Shown here piece after piece: positions 8,078 through 15,698 of a DNA stretch of 64,000 nt. The translations under genes and the position numbers were made by a program. Position 1 is the stretch's first letter; each line of letters begins with the position of its first letter. The DNA is taken from NCBI RefSeq assembly GCF_006715395.1, contig NZ_VFNC01000002.1:620001-684000 (forward strand), in the 5' to 3' direction. The notes under the pieces were generated by a model that saw nothing but the letters and a program-made list of their open reading frames with translations, ran no database searches and was not told the DNA's origin. The stretch is from Streptomyces sp. SLBN-31 (GTDB lineage: Bacteria; Actinomycetota; Actinomycetes; Streptomycetales; Streptomycetaceae).

Positions 8078-9565
8078 ATGACAGCTGATCACCACCGAGC
8101 ACCGGTACTGGAAGCCCTGGTCGACTACCACCGGCGAGGACAGCTCGCGTTCTCGCCCCCGGGACACAAGCAGGCGCGCGGGGCCGACCCCTCCGTGCGT
8201 GAGGCACTGGGTGACGCGGTGTTCCTCGGTGACCTGCTGGCCTCCGGCGGACTGGACGACCGCCTCACCCGTGGGCAGGTGCTGGAGCGCGCAGAGGAGC
8301 TGATGGCCGACGCGGTGCACGCCGACCACACGTTCTTCACCACCTGCGGCAGCTCGCTGTCCGTCAAGGCGGCCATGCTGGCCGTCGCGGGTCCGCACGA
8401 GAAGCTGCTGATCGGGCGGGACGCCCACAAGTCGGTGGTGTCGGGGCTGATCCTGTCCGGTATCGAGCCGGTCTGGGTGGAGCCCTGTTGGGACGCCGAG
8501 CGGCGCATCGCGCATCCGCCGTCCGCCGAGAGTTACGAGAAGGCCTTCGAGATCCATCCCGACGCCAAGGGCGCGCTGGTCACCAGCCCGACACCGTACG
8601 GCGCCTGCGCCGAGCTGGACGCGATCGCCGAGGTCTGCCACCGTCGCTCCCTGCCGCTGGTCGTGGACGAGGCCTGGGGAGCGCATCTGCCCTTCCATCC
8701 GGCCCTGCCGTCCTGGGCCATGGACGCGGGCGCCGACATCTGCGTGACCAGCATCCACAAGATGGGCAGCGGCCTGGAGCAGGGCTCCGTCTTCCATCTG
8801 CAGGGCGATCTCGTCCAGCCGCAGGTGCTGAAGATGCGTTCGGACCTGCTCGGCACGACCAGCCCGTCGGTCCTGCTGTACGCCGGGATGGACGGCTGGC
8901 GACGTCAGATGGCCCTGCACGGCCGGGAGCTCATGGGCGGGGCGCTGGAGCTGGCGACCGATGTCCGGGCCGCCATCGAGGAGATCGACGGCATGCACGT
9001 CAACGACCGTGACGACTTCTGCCGGCAGGGTCTCGCCGACGACTTCGACCCGCTGCCCTGCGTCATCGACCTGACGGAGCTCGGGATCACGGGCTTCCAG
9101 GCGGCCGACTGGCTGCGGGAACACCGGCACGTGGACATGCATCTGACCGACCACCGCCGGATCGGCGCCCAGATCACCCACGCCGACGACCGGGACACGA
9201 CGTCCCAGCTGCTCACCGCGCTCGAGGATCTCGCGCAGGCCGCGCCCCACCTGCCGCGAGCCCCGCGCGTGGAGGTGCCGGAGCCGGCCGAACTCCGGCT
9301 CGCACAGGCCATGCTGCCCCGGGACGCCTTCTTCGGCCCGACGGAGGACGTCCCCGTCTCGGCCGCCGCGGGCCGCGTCACGGCCGAGATGATCACGCCG
9401 TACCCCCCGGGCATCCCGGCGATCCTGCCGGGGGAACGGCTCACCGAGCCCGTCGTGCGCTACCTGACCACGGGCATGAAGGCCGGTATGAACCTGCCCG
9501 ACCCGAGCGACCCTGAGCTCAAAACGATCCGGGTGGTTGCGGCGGACGCGGATCCCGCCGAGTGA
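8078..9565 (+). CDS. Orn/Lys/Arg decarboxylase family PLP enzyme
   Basis: A 495-residue fold-type I PLP enzyme of the Orn/Lys/Arg decarboxylase family, without the N-terminal receiver-like wing of the enterobacterial enzymes. Seen in order: LAFSPPGHKQ near residue 25, the CGSSLSVKAAMLA segment near residue 90, VVDEAWGAH, and the Schiff-base motif SIHKMGSG with Lys about 228. The C-terminal domain ends with TPYPPGIPAILPGE, also a family hallmark. Known members decarboxylate arginine, lysine or ornithine to polyamine precursors; the substrate cannot be decided here. ATG 8078 is preferred over GTG 8072 because of spacing to GGGGGAA. The gene is followed by a structured intergenic region. Confidence 0.9.
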   Translation: MTADHHRAPVLEALVDYHRRGQLAFSPPGHKQARGADPSVREALGDAVFLGDLLASGGLDDRLTRGQVLERAEELMADAVHADHTFFTTCGSSLSVKAAMLAVAGPHEKLLIGRDAHKSVVSGLILSGIEPVWVEPCWDAERRIAHPPSAESYEKAFEIHPDAKGALVTSPTPYGACAELDAIAEVCHRRSLPLVVDEAWGAHLPFHPALPSWAMDAGADICVTSIHKMGSGLEQGSVFHLQGDLVQPQVLKMRSDLLGTTSPSVLLYAGMDGWRRQMALHGRELMGGALELATDVRAAIEEIDGMHVNDRDDFCRQGLADDFDPLPCVIDLTELGITGFQAADWLREHRHVDMHLTDHRRIGAQITHADDRDTTSQLLTALEDLAQAAPHLPRAPRVEVPEPAELRLAQAMLPRDAFFGPTEDVPVSAAAGRVTAEMITPYPPGIPAILPGERLTEPVVRYLTTGMKAGMNLPDPSDPELKTIRVVAADADPAE

Positions 9566-9604
9566 AACAGGTCACTCGACCCGGTTTCCGCTACGCGAAA
9601 GCCA

Positions 9605-9714
9605 CTTGAATGGTTTACGGTTCATTCATACGTGGTGACGGAGTGGACCGTACCGTCCTCCGACATCACCGCTTACGGCCCTGGCTGGCCTCCCCCGTCC
9701 AGCCAGGGCTTTTT
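9605..9714 (+). ncRNA. Candidate structured small RNA with C-rich loop
   Basis: After the decarboxylase stop there is a TTGAAT at 9606-9611 and a loose -10 (TACGTG, 9629-9634) at 17 bp. Two hairpins follow. The first is 9634-9670: GGTGA pairs with TCACC, CGGAG with CTCCG, plus an inner GAC/GTC. The second is a terminator at 9678-9709 with a T-run. The second loop reads CCUCCCCCGU and the first has CCUCC near its base, both complementary to Shine-Dalgarno sequences. It could be a free small RNA, the 3' UTR of the decarboxylase mRNA or a leader of the next gene. Confidence 0.45.
9678..9714 (+). terminator. Intrinsic terminator with T-run
   Basis: An 11-bp perfect stem (9678-9688 with 9699-9709) closes a 10-base C-rich loop and is followed by five T residues. 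It is the most canonical Rho-independent terminator in the window. It can end the decarboxylase transcript or the candidate small RNA, and lies 117 bases before the next gene. Confidence 0.85.
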
Positions 9715-9831
9715 CATGCCCTCGGACCGATCGGCGGGAAAGCCGCCGTCCGCCGAGGTGCTCTCGCCGCCCGCAGCGGCTGAAATGGGCATAGGCAGAC
9801 ACCGGACCCGGCCGGCGAGGAGCCCCGCGCC

Positions 9832-10287
9832 ATGACCAAAGCCATCAAACTGCTGACCGCCCTTCCCCCGCCGCAACGCCAGCGCCTGATGACACTCGCC
9901 AGGGAGGTGTCCTTCCCGGAGGACGCCCGGATCTTCGAGGCCGGGGGCCGGGCCGACCGGTTCTGGGTCATCCGCTCCGGCGCGGTCTCCCTCGACCAGC
10001 GGGTCAACTCCCTGCAGCGGGTGACCGTGGCGAGCCTGGGCTCGGGCGATCTGCTCGGCTGGTCATGGCTGTTCCCACCGCACGAGTGGGACTTCGGCGC
10101 CGAGGCGTTCAGCCCCGTACGAGCCTACGAGTTCGACGCGGCGGAGGTGCTGCGGCTGTGCGAGGAGGATCCGCAGCTGGGGATGGTACTGGTACGCAGC
10201 GTGGCCGAGATCCTCGCGCACCGGCTGGAGATGACGCGCGGCAAGCTCATGGAGCAGTACACCACCCAGCGGCGCCGCGCCCTGTAG
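9832..10287 (+). CDS. Cyclic nucleotide-binding (Crp-type sensor) domain protein
   Basis: A 151-residue protein consisting almost only of a cupin-like cNMP-binding domain: RIFEAGGRADRFWVIRSGAV, then LGSGDLLGWSWLFPP, then a C-terminal helix (LVRSVAEILAHRLEMTRGKL). Unlike Crp/Fnr regulators it ends before a DNA-binding helix-turn-helix. The phosphate-binding cassette does not show the classical cAMP-contacting RA pair, so the ligand may not be cAMP. Stand-alone members usually act by protein contact. It ends 4 bases from the stop of the convergent MFS gene. Confidence 0.85.
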   Translation: MTKAIKLLTALPPPQRQRLMTLAREVSFPEDARIFEAGGRADRFWVIRSGAVSLDQRVNSLQRVTVASLGSGDLLGWSWLFPPHEWDFGAEAFSPVRAYEFDAAEVLRLCEEDPQLGMVLVRSVAEILAHRLEMTRGKLMEQYTTQRRRAL

Positions 10288-10291
10288 TGCC

Positions 10292-11590
10292 TCAGACGCG
10301 GTAGCGGCGCAGGGCCGGCACCGCGGCGGCCAGGGCCAGCATCACCGCGACGACCAGCAGGCCCCCGCCCGCCACGGCCGCGCGCGGGCCGAAGGCCGAG
10401 CCCGCCGTGCCGTGCAGGACGTCGGCGAGGCGCGGGCCGCCCGCCACGACGACCGTGAAGACGCCCTGCATACGGCCCCGCATCTCGTCGGTGGCGGCGG
10501 ACAGCAGGATCGCGCCGCGGAAGACCATCGAGACCATGTCGGCGACGCCGGCCACGGCGAGGCAGGCGGCCGCGACCCACAGGTTGCCGCTCAGTCCGAA
10601 GCCGGTGATCGCCAGGCCCCAGGCGACGACCGCGCCGATGACCATCACGCCGTGCCGGCGGGCCCGGGAGAAGGTGCCGGAGAACAGCCCGCCGAGCACG
10701 GCGCCGATGGGGATCGAAGCGAACAGCAGACCGAGGGCGAGGCCTTCACCGTAGGAGCCGTAGGTCTCCGCGGCCAGCTGCGGGAACAGGGCGCGGGGCA
10801 TGCCGAAGACCATCGCGATGATGTCGGCGAGGAAGGACAGCAGCAGCACCTTGTGCAGGGAGATGTAGCGGAAGCCCTCCGCGATCTCGCGCACGCCGGC
10901 CCGCCGGGTCGCGGTGCCCGCGAGCGGCGGCAGCGACGGCAGCCGGTAGACCGCCCACACGGTGACGCACAGCGCGAGCGCGTCGATCAGGTACAGCTCC
11001 GGCAGGCCGATGACGGGGATCAGGGCGCCGGCGAGCAGGGGGCCGACGACCTGTCCGGTCTGCATGACGGTCGAGCCGAGCGCGTTGGCGGCGGGCAGCT
11101 GGCCCTCGGGCACGAGACGGGCGATGGAGGCGTTGCGGGCGGGGGCGTTGAGTCCCCAGAAGGCCTGCTGAATCGCCAGCAGCACCATCAGCACGGCCAC
11201 CGACTCCAGCCCGGTGACGGCCTGGAGCCAGAACAGCAGTGAGGTCACCGCGATGCCGGTGTTGGTGATCAGCAGCAGCTTGCGGCGGTCCATGCTGTCG
11301 GCGACGGCGCCGCCCCACAGCGCGAACACGATCAGCGGGAGCAGGCCTGCGAGGCTGGCGGCGCCGACCCACGCCGAGGAACCGGTGATGTCGTAGATCT
11401 GCTTCGGTACGGCGACCGCGGTGAGCTGGCTGCCGACCGCGGTGACGATGGTGGAGGACCAGAGCCGGCGGTAGGCCGGGATGCGCAGCGGGCGGGTGTC
11501 CATGGCCCAGCGGCGCCAGCCGCGCCGGGGCGGGTCGACCGCGACGGGGTCCGGACTCTGCGGTTCGGTGCTGCTCTCGCTGGTGTCCAC
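10292..11590 (-). CDS. MFS transporter (drug/siderophore exporter type)
   Basis: A 432-residue major facilitator protein with about 12 hydrophobic segments. It shows the loop 2-3 motif region GGAVADSMDRRKLLL, equivalent to the conserved GxLaDrxGrkp signature. The order and the NALGSTVMQTGQVVGPLLAG segment (motif C-like, antiporter group) fit the EntS/MefA-like proton-driven exporters. A basic, Pro-rich cytoplasmic N-terminus precedes helix 1. The GTG start at 11590 has AGGAAG at good spacing. The upstream region carries two CTATCG copies 19 bases apart (11616-11640), a possible operator. Substrate unknown. Confidence 0.88.
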   Translation of the reverse strand: MDTSESSTEPQSPDPVAVDPPRRGWRRWAMDTRPLRIPAYRRLWSSTIVTAVGSQLTAVAVPKQIYDITGSSAWVGAASLAGLLPLIVFALWGGAVADSMDRRKLLLITNTGIAVTSLLFWLQAVTGLESVAVLMVLLAIQQAFWGLNAPARNASIARLVPEGQLPAANALGSTVMQTGQVVGPLLAGALIPVIGLPELYLIDALALCVTVWAVYRLPSLPPLAGTATRRAGVREIAEGFRYISLHKVLLLSFLADIIAMVFGMPRALFPQLAAETYGSYGEGLALGLLFASIPIGAVLGGLFSGTFSRARRHGVMVIGAVVAWGLAITGFGLSGNLWVAAACLAVAGVADMVSMVFRGAILLSAATDEMRGRMQGVFTVVVAGGPRLADVLHGTAGSAFGPRAAVAGGGLLVVAVMLALAAAVPALRRYRV

Positions 11591-11686
11591 GGGCTTCCTG
11601 GTTGCTCGCTACATCTATCGGGTGCGGGGTTCACTATCGCAGCAGCGGACGGGAGTTCGGGACACACGGTCTCAACGGGCGGACGG

Positions 11687-12301
11687 TCAGGCCCTGACGA
11701 CGAGCATGCCGCCGATGGCGATCATCGTCGCGGCGACCAGTCCGTCCAGGACCCGCCAGGCCGAGGGCCTGGCCAGCACGCGCCCGAGCAGCCGGCCGCC
11801 GAAGCCGAGCGCCGCGAACCAGCAGAGGCTGGCCAGGACGGCGCCGAGGCCGAAGGTCCAGCGCAACGCGCCACGGTCGGCGGCGATCGAGCCGAGCAGG
11901 AACACGGTGTCGAGGTAGACGTGCGGGTTGAGCCAGGTCAGCGCCAGGCAGGTGAGCACGGCGCGCCTGCGGGAGCCCGTCGCCTCCCCCTCCGCCCGCA
12001 GGGCGCCCTGCGGCCTGAACACCCGGCGGGCGGCCAGGGCGCCGTAGCAGAGCAGGAAGGCGCCGCCGATCCAGCCGACCGCGGTCAGCGCCTGCGGATA
12101 CGCCACCACGACCGCGCCGACGCCCCCGACGCCCAGGGCGATCAGAACGGCGTCGGACAGCGCGCAGATGCCCACCACGGCCAGGACGGCGTCCCGGCGG
12201 ATGCCCTGCCTGAGGACGAAGGCGTTCTGGGCGCCGATGGCGACGATGAGCGAGAGGCCGGTACCGAATCCTGCGGCCGCGGCGGTCAGGGCGTTGGTCA
12301 T
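11687..12301 (-). CDS. lysE: LysE/ArgO family basic amino acid exporter
   Basis: A 204-residue membrane protein with about six hydrophobic segments. The N-terminal LSLIVAIGAQNAFVLRQGI is the LysE/ArgO signature, where GxQN and the following positive residues are conserved. Known members export L-lysine and L-arginine. It is divergently transcribed from a LysR-type regulator closely resembling ArgP/LysG, the standard genetic arrangement for this exporter, so regulation by intracellular basic amino acids is well supported. The start is ATG 12301, probably leaderless (see the promoter entry). Confidence 0.92.
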   Translation of the reverse strand: MTNALTAAAAGFGTGLSLIVAIGAQNAFVLRQGIRRDAVLAVVGICALSDAVLIALGVGGVGAVVVAYPQALTAVGWIGGAFLLCYGALAARRVFRPQGALRAEGEATGSRRRAVLTCLALTWLNPHVYLDTVFLLGSIAADRGALRWTFGLGAVLASLCWFAALGFGGRLLGRVLARPSAWRVLDGLVAATMIAIGGMLVVRA

Positions 12302-12367
12302 GACGTCGACGCTAGGGAAACGATCTCTGGACGTACAACTAAAGATTCTTACGTATCATTAGCAGGC
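12302..12367. promoter_or_regulatory. Divergent lysE-argP promoter region
   Basis: Only 66 bases separate the two start codons. For lysE (minus strand) there is TTGTAC (12333-12338 complement), an 18-bp spacer and TAGCGT (12309-12314 complement), 7 bases before the ATG, so the mRNA is probably leaderless. For argP, TATCAT at 12354-12359 lies 8 bases before its ATG, also leaderless-like. The A/T-rich core between them, containing TACGTA, is the likely ArgP binding site, placing the regulator over both promoters. Confidence 0.7.
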
Positions 12368-13276
12368 ATGAAGAACGAGCTGACCGAGCTTCCACTCGAC
12401 CAGGTGCGCACCCTGTTGGCCGTGGTGGACGAGGGCACCTTCGACGCGGCCGCCTCCGCGCTGCACGTGACGCCCTCCGCGGTCAGCCAGCGGGTCAAGG
12501 CACTGGAACAGCGCACCGGACGGGTGCTGCTGATGCGCACGAAACCGGTGCGGCCGACGGAGTCCGGCGAGGTCGTGGTGCGGTTCGCCCGGCAGCTGGC
12601 CAGGCTGGAGCGCGACGCCCGCGCCGAGCTGGGCATGAGCGGGGCGGGCGAGCCGACCCTGGTGTCGATCGCCGTGAACGCCGACTCACTGGCGACCTGG
12701 CTGCTGCCGGCGCTCACCGGGGTACGGCACGAGCCACCGCTCTGCTTCGAGCTGCGCCGGGAGGACGAGACCCGCACCGCCTCCCTGCTGCGCGAGGGCA
12801 TGGTGATGGCGGCGGTGACCTCCTCGCCCGAGGCCGTCACGGGATGTTCGGTGCACGCCCTCGGCCGGATGCGCTACCTGCCGGTGGCCAACCCCGGCTT
12901 CGCCCGCGAGCACCTCGACGGGCCGCTGCCGGACGTGCTCGCCACCGCGCCCACGGTGGCCTTCGACCGCAGCGACGACCTCCAGGACGCCTTCGTCCGC
13001 CGGCTGCGGCCCGCCGCCCAGGGCGCCAGCCGGGTACGGCACTTCGTGCCCACCTCGGAGGGGTTCGCGCAGTCGGTGGCCGCGGGCCTGGGCTGGGGCC
13101 TGGTGCCCGAGGTGCAGGCCGAGCCGCTGCTGCGCGCCGGCCGCCTCGTGAACTTCGCGCCGGGACGCCGGCTGGACGTCCCCCTGTACTGGCAGCAATG
13201 GAAACTCGACTCCCCCGCGCTGGCGACGGTGGCCGAGGCGGTCACCCGCGCGGCCGCGGAGGCCCTGCGCCCCTGA
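12368..13276 (+). CDS. argP: LysR-type regulator, ArgP/LysG (IciA) family
   Basis: A 302-residue LysR-type regulator. The N-terminal winged helix-turn-helix reads TFDAAASALHVTPSAVSQRVKAL, which is near-identical in pattern to ArgP/LysG proteins. The remaining ~210 residues form the two-lobed effector domain. In known systems arginine or lysine (or a basic dipeptide) activates this regulator to turn on the divergent exporter gene. The start is the ATG at 12368, seven codons ahead of the conserved L-x-L-D-Q-V-R-T-L-L segment. Its 3' end overlaps the convergent TetR gene by 35 bases. Confidence 0.92.
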   Translation: MKNELTELPLDQVRTLLAVVDEGTFDAAASALHVTPSAVSQRVKALEQRTGRVLLMRTKPVRPTESGEVVVRFARQLARLERDARAELGMSGAGEPTLVSIAVNADSLATWLLPALTGVRHEPPLCFELRREDETRTASLLREGMVMAAVTSSPEAVTGCSVHALGRMRYLPVANPGFAREHLDGPLPDVLATAPTVAFDRSDDLQDAFVRRLRPAAQGASRVRHFVPTSEGFAQSVAAGLGWGLVPEVQAEPLLRAGRLVNFAPGRRLDVPLYWQQWKLDSPALATVAEAVTRAAAEALRP

Positions 13277-13985
13277 TCCCGTCCCGCAGCGCCTCCAGCT
13301 GCGCGGCGGCAGAGTCCAGCAGCATCTCAAGCGCCGTCGGATAGGCGCTGTCGACCATCCGTGCGCTCAGCAGCCGGGCGGCCTCGGCAATGCGCGGGTG
13401 GGTGGCCGCGGGCAGGCGGGCGTAGGTGGAGCGCCACATGTTCTCGTCGGCGCGCAGCGCGGCGCTCGGCAGGGTCAGGGAGGCGGCGTCGAGGGCGGCG
13501 AAGGCCAGGGTCTGGTCGATGAAGGCGTGGTAGACACGCACGGTGTCGGCGAGCGGGAAGCCCGCGGTGCGCAGGATGTCCAGGACGGTCTCGTCGGCGG
13601 CCAGTTCGTTGGCCCGGCCGGTGACTCGGCTCGTGGTCAGCACGGCCGCCTGCGGGTGGGCGACGTAGGCGGCGTGGATGCGCAGGCCGACGGCGCGCAG
13701 GTCCGCCCGCCACTCCCCCGTCGGCCGCCACCCGTCCAGAGCCTGCCCGATGAGGGCGTCGCCGATGGCGAGCGTGAGGTCGTCCATGCCGCGGAAGTAC
13801 CGGTAGAGCGTGCTCGGGTCGGCGTCCAGGGCCAGGCCGAGACGGCGGGCGGTCAGGCCCGCGCTGCCGTGTTCGCGCAGCATCCGCAGTGCCGTCTCCA
13901 CGATCAGCCGCTCGGACAGCACGGTTCCGCTCTTGGTGGGCCGGCGCCGGCGCCGCTTGTCCTCGGGCACCACGGCCTTGGGCAT
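13242..13985 (-). CDS. TetR/AcrR family transcriptional regulator
   Basis: A 247-residue regulator. The N-terminal HTH reads TALRMLREHGSAGLTARRLG then LDADPSTLYRYFRGMDDL, the classic TetR fold, preceded by a strongly basic stretch (DKRRRRRPTK). The C-terminal ligand domain resembles TetR_C-type regulators, with DQTLAFAALDAASLTL in a helix. It is divergent from the saccharopine-dehydrogenase-like gene, whose promoter carries an inverted repeat, so it probably represses that gene. GGGGAGC precedes the ATG. The 3' end overlaps argP antisense. Confidence 0.9.
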   Translation of the reverse strand: MPKAVVPEDKRRRRRPTKSGTVLSERLIVETALRMLREHGSAGLTARRLGLALDADPSTLYRYFRGMDDLTLAIGDALIGQALDGWRPTGEWRADLRAVGLRIHAAYVAHPQAAVLTTSRVTGRANELAADETVLDILRTAGFPLADTVRVYHAFIDQTLAFAALDAASLTLPSAALRADENMWRSTYARLPAATHPRIAEAARLLSARMVDSAYPTALEMLLDSAAAQLEALRDGIRGAGPPRPRG

Positions 13986-14015
13986 CGCCGCTCCCCTTCG
14001 CTCCCGCTCTTATGC

Positions 14016-14053
14016 CAACGCCATTGACCTTACGCGAGAGCCGGGCGTTGTAT
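14016..14053 (+). promoter_or_regulatory. Promoter with inverted repeat upstream of the SDH-like gene
   Basis: TTGACC (14024-14029), an 18-bp spacer and TTGTAT (14048-14053) form a plausible primary-sigma promoter for the gene at 14105. CAACGCC at 14016-14022 and its complement GGCGTTG at 14044-14050 flank the -35 box and overlap the -10 box, a geometry suited to repression by the divergent TetR protein. Confidence 0.55.
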
Positions 14054-14104
14054 CTGCGGCGGGGCCCCTCCTACTTCGACCCCGATCGACAGGGAGTGCT
14101 TGTC

Positions 14105-15319
14105 ATGCGTGTACTGCTCGTGGGCGCCGGCGGCGTCGGCACCGCCATCACCCGGATCGCGGCCCGCCGCCGCTTCTTCGACGCGATGATCGTGGCCGAC
14201 TACGACCCGGCGCGCGCCGAGGCGGCCGTGGCCGCGGTCGGCGACGACCGGTTCGGCGCGGCCCAGGTGGACGCGAGCGACGAGACGGCGGTGACGCAGC
14301 TGCTGCGCCGGCACGCCTGTGACGTGCTGCTCAACGCCACCGACCCGCGGTTCGTGATGCCGCTGTTCCGGGCGGCCCGCGCCGCCGACGCCACCTATGT
14401 CGACATGGCGATGTCGCTGTCGCACCCGCACCCCGAGCGCCCGTACGCCGAGTGCGGGGTCAAGCTCGGCGACGACCAGTTCGCCCGGGCCGAGGAGTGG
14501 GAGAAGGCCGGCGCGCTGGCCCTGGTCGGCATGGGCGTGGAGCCCGGTCTGTCGGACGTGTTCGCGCGCTACGCCGCCGACGAACTCTTCGACGAGATCG
14601 AGGAGATCGGCGTCCGCGACGGCGCGAACCTCACCGTCGACGGCTACGACTTCGCCCCCTCCTTCAGCATCTGGACCACGATCGAGGAGTGCCTCAACCC
14701 GCCGGTCGTGTACGAGGCCGGGCGCGGCTGGTTCACCACGGAGCCGTTCAGCGAGCCGGAGGTCTTCGACTTCCCCGAGGGCATCGGGGAAGTCGAGTGC
14801 GTGAACGTGGAGCACGAGGAGGTCCTGCTCGTCCCGCGCTGGGTCGACGCCGGTCGCGTGACCTTCAAGTACGGCCTGGGCAAGGAGTTCATCGACACCC
14901 TCAGGACACTGCACCTGCTGGGCCTGGACAGCACCACGCCGGTGACCGTGCCCGGCCCGGCCGGTCCGGTGGCGGTCTCGCCCCGGGACGTCGTCGCCGC
15001 GTGCCTGCCCGACCCGGCGACGCTCGGCGAGCGGATGCACGGCAAGACCTGCGCGGGCACCTGGGTCCGGGGCACGAAGGACGGGGCGCCCCGCGAGGTG
15101 TACATCCACCACGTGGTCGACAACCAGTGGTCCATGAAGGAGTACGGCAGCCAGGCCGTCGTCTGGCAGACCGCCGTGAACCCGGTGGTCGCCCTCGAAC
15201 TCCTCGCCGACGGCGCCTGGTCGGGCTCCGGCGTCCTCGGTCCGGAGGCTTTCCCGGCCCGCCCGTTCCTGGATCTGCTCACGGCGTACGGCTCGCCGTG
15301 GGGCGTCCGCGAGCAATGA
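14105..15319 (+). CDS. Saccharopine dehydrogenase-like oxidoreductase
   Basis: A 404-residue NAD(P)-dependent enzyme starting MRVLLVGAGGVGTAI, an N-terminal Rossmann motif at residues 7-15. It continues with the pattern of saccharopine dehydrogenase / carboxynorspermidine synthase relatives: LLNATDPRF, YVDMAMS, LVGMGVEPGLSDVFARYA and a C-terminal dimer domain. Related enzymes join or cleave an amino acid and an aldehyde or keto acid, as in lysine or polyamine pathways; the exact substrates are unknown. The ATG at 14105 has AGGGAG ten bases upstream, and the frame upstream of it overlaps promoter elements. It is divergent from the TetR gene, likely its regulator. Confidence 0.85.
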   Translation: MRVLLVGAGGVGTAITRIAARRRFFDAMIVADYDPARAEAAVAAVGDDRFGAAQVDASDETAVTQLLRRHACDVLLNATDPRFVMPLFRAARAADATYVDMAMSLSHPHPERPYAECGVKLGDDQFARAEEWEKAGALALVGMGVEPGLSDVFARYAADELFDEIEEIGVRDGANLTVDGYDFAPSFSIWTTIEECLNPPVVYEAGRGWFTTEPFSEPEVFDFPEGIGEVECVNVEHEEVLLVPRWVDAGRVTFKYGLGKEFIDTLRTLHLLGLDSTTPVTVPGPAGPVAVSPRDVVAACLPDPATLGERMHGKTCAGTWVRGTKDGAPREVYIHHVVDNQWSMKEYGSQAVVWQTAVNPVVALELLADGAWSGSGVLGPEAFPARPFLDLLTAYGSPWGVREQ

Positions 15320-15431
15320 ACACCGATTCCGTACAACTTCCTTCGTTTCACATGCGCATCGACAGGTGACCCGAAAGCGAGTAAGCCATTCGCGAGGGCA
15401 CGTACGACTCGATCGCAGGTGACTTTTTTTC

Positions 15432-15686
15432 ATGGACTACTGGCGAGACCAGGCCGCGTGCCGCAACGAGGACCCCGAGCTGTTCTTCCCGATCGGCACC
15501 TCCGGCCCCGCGTTGATGCAGACAGCACAGGCCAAGGCGGTGTGCGCTCGCTGCCCGGTGCAGGAGCAGTGCCTCGAATGGGCGCTGGAGCACGGGGAGA
15601 TCCTGGGTGTGTGGGGCGGCACCGGCGAGAACGAACGGCGCGCGCTGCAGCGCAGGCGTCGGCGCACGGCCGCGCGCAACGGCTGA
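15432..15686 (+). CDS. WhiB-like (Wbl) iron-sulfur transcription factor, WblE-like
   Basis: An 84-residue Wbl protein. The four Fe-S cysteines are at positions 10, 38, 41 and 47 (C-X27-C-X2-C-X5-C), followed by the G(V/I)WGG turn at 59-63 and a strongly basic C-terminal tail (RRRRRTAARNG) for DNA contact. Wbl proteins carry a [4Fe-4S] cluster, bind region 4 of the primary sigma factor and respond to redox or NO signals. Overall sequence is closest in my memory to WblE of Streptomyces. A run of seven T residues sits directly before the start codon, between AGGTGA and the ATG. It is convergent with the histidine kinase gene, 12 bases apart. Confidence 0.93.
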   Translation: MDYWRDQAACRNEDPELFFPIGTSGPALMQTAQAKAVCARCPVQEQCLEWALEHGEILGVWGGTGENERRALQRRRRRTAARNG

Positions 15687-15698
15687 CCAGGGGCGCGG

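Noticed and set aside
9678..9714. 6C RNA motif
   Set aside because: The 6C motif needs two hairpins, each with a loop of about six or more C residues. Only one loop here is C-rich, with a longest run of five.
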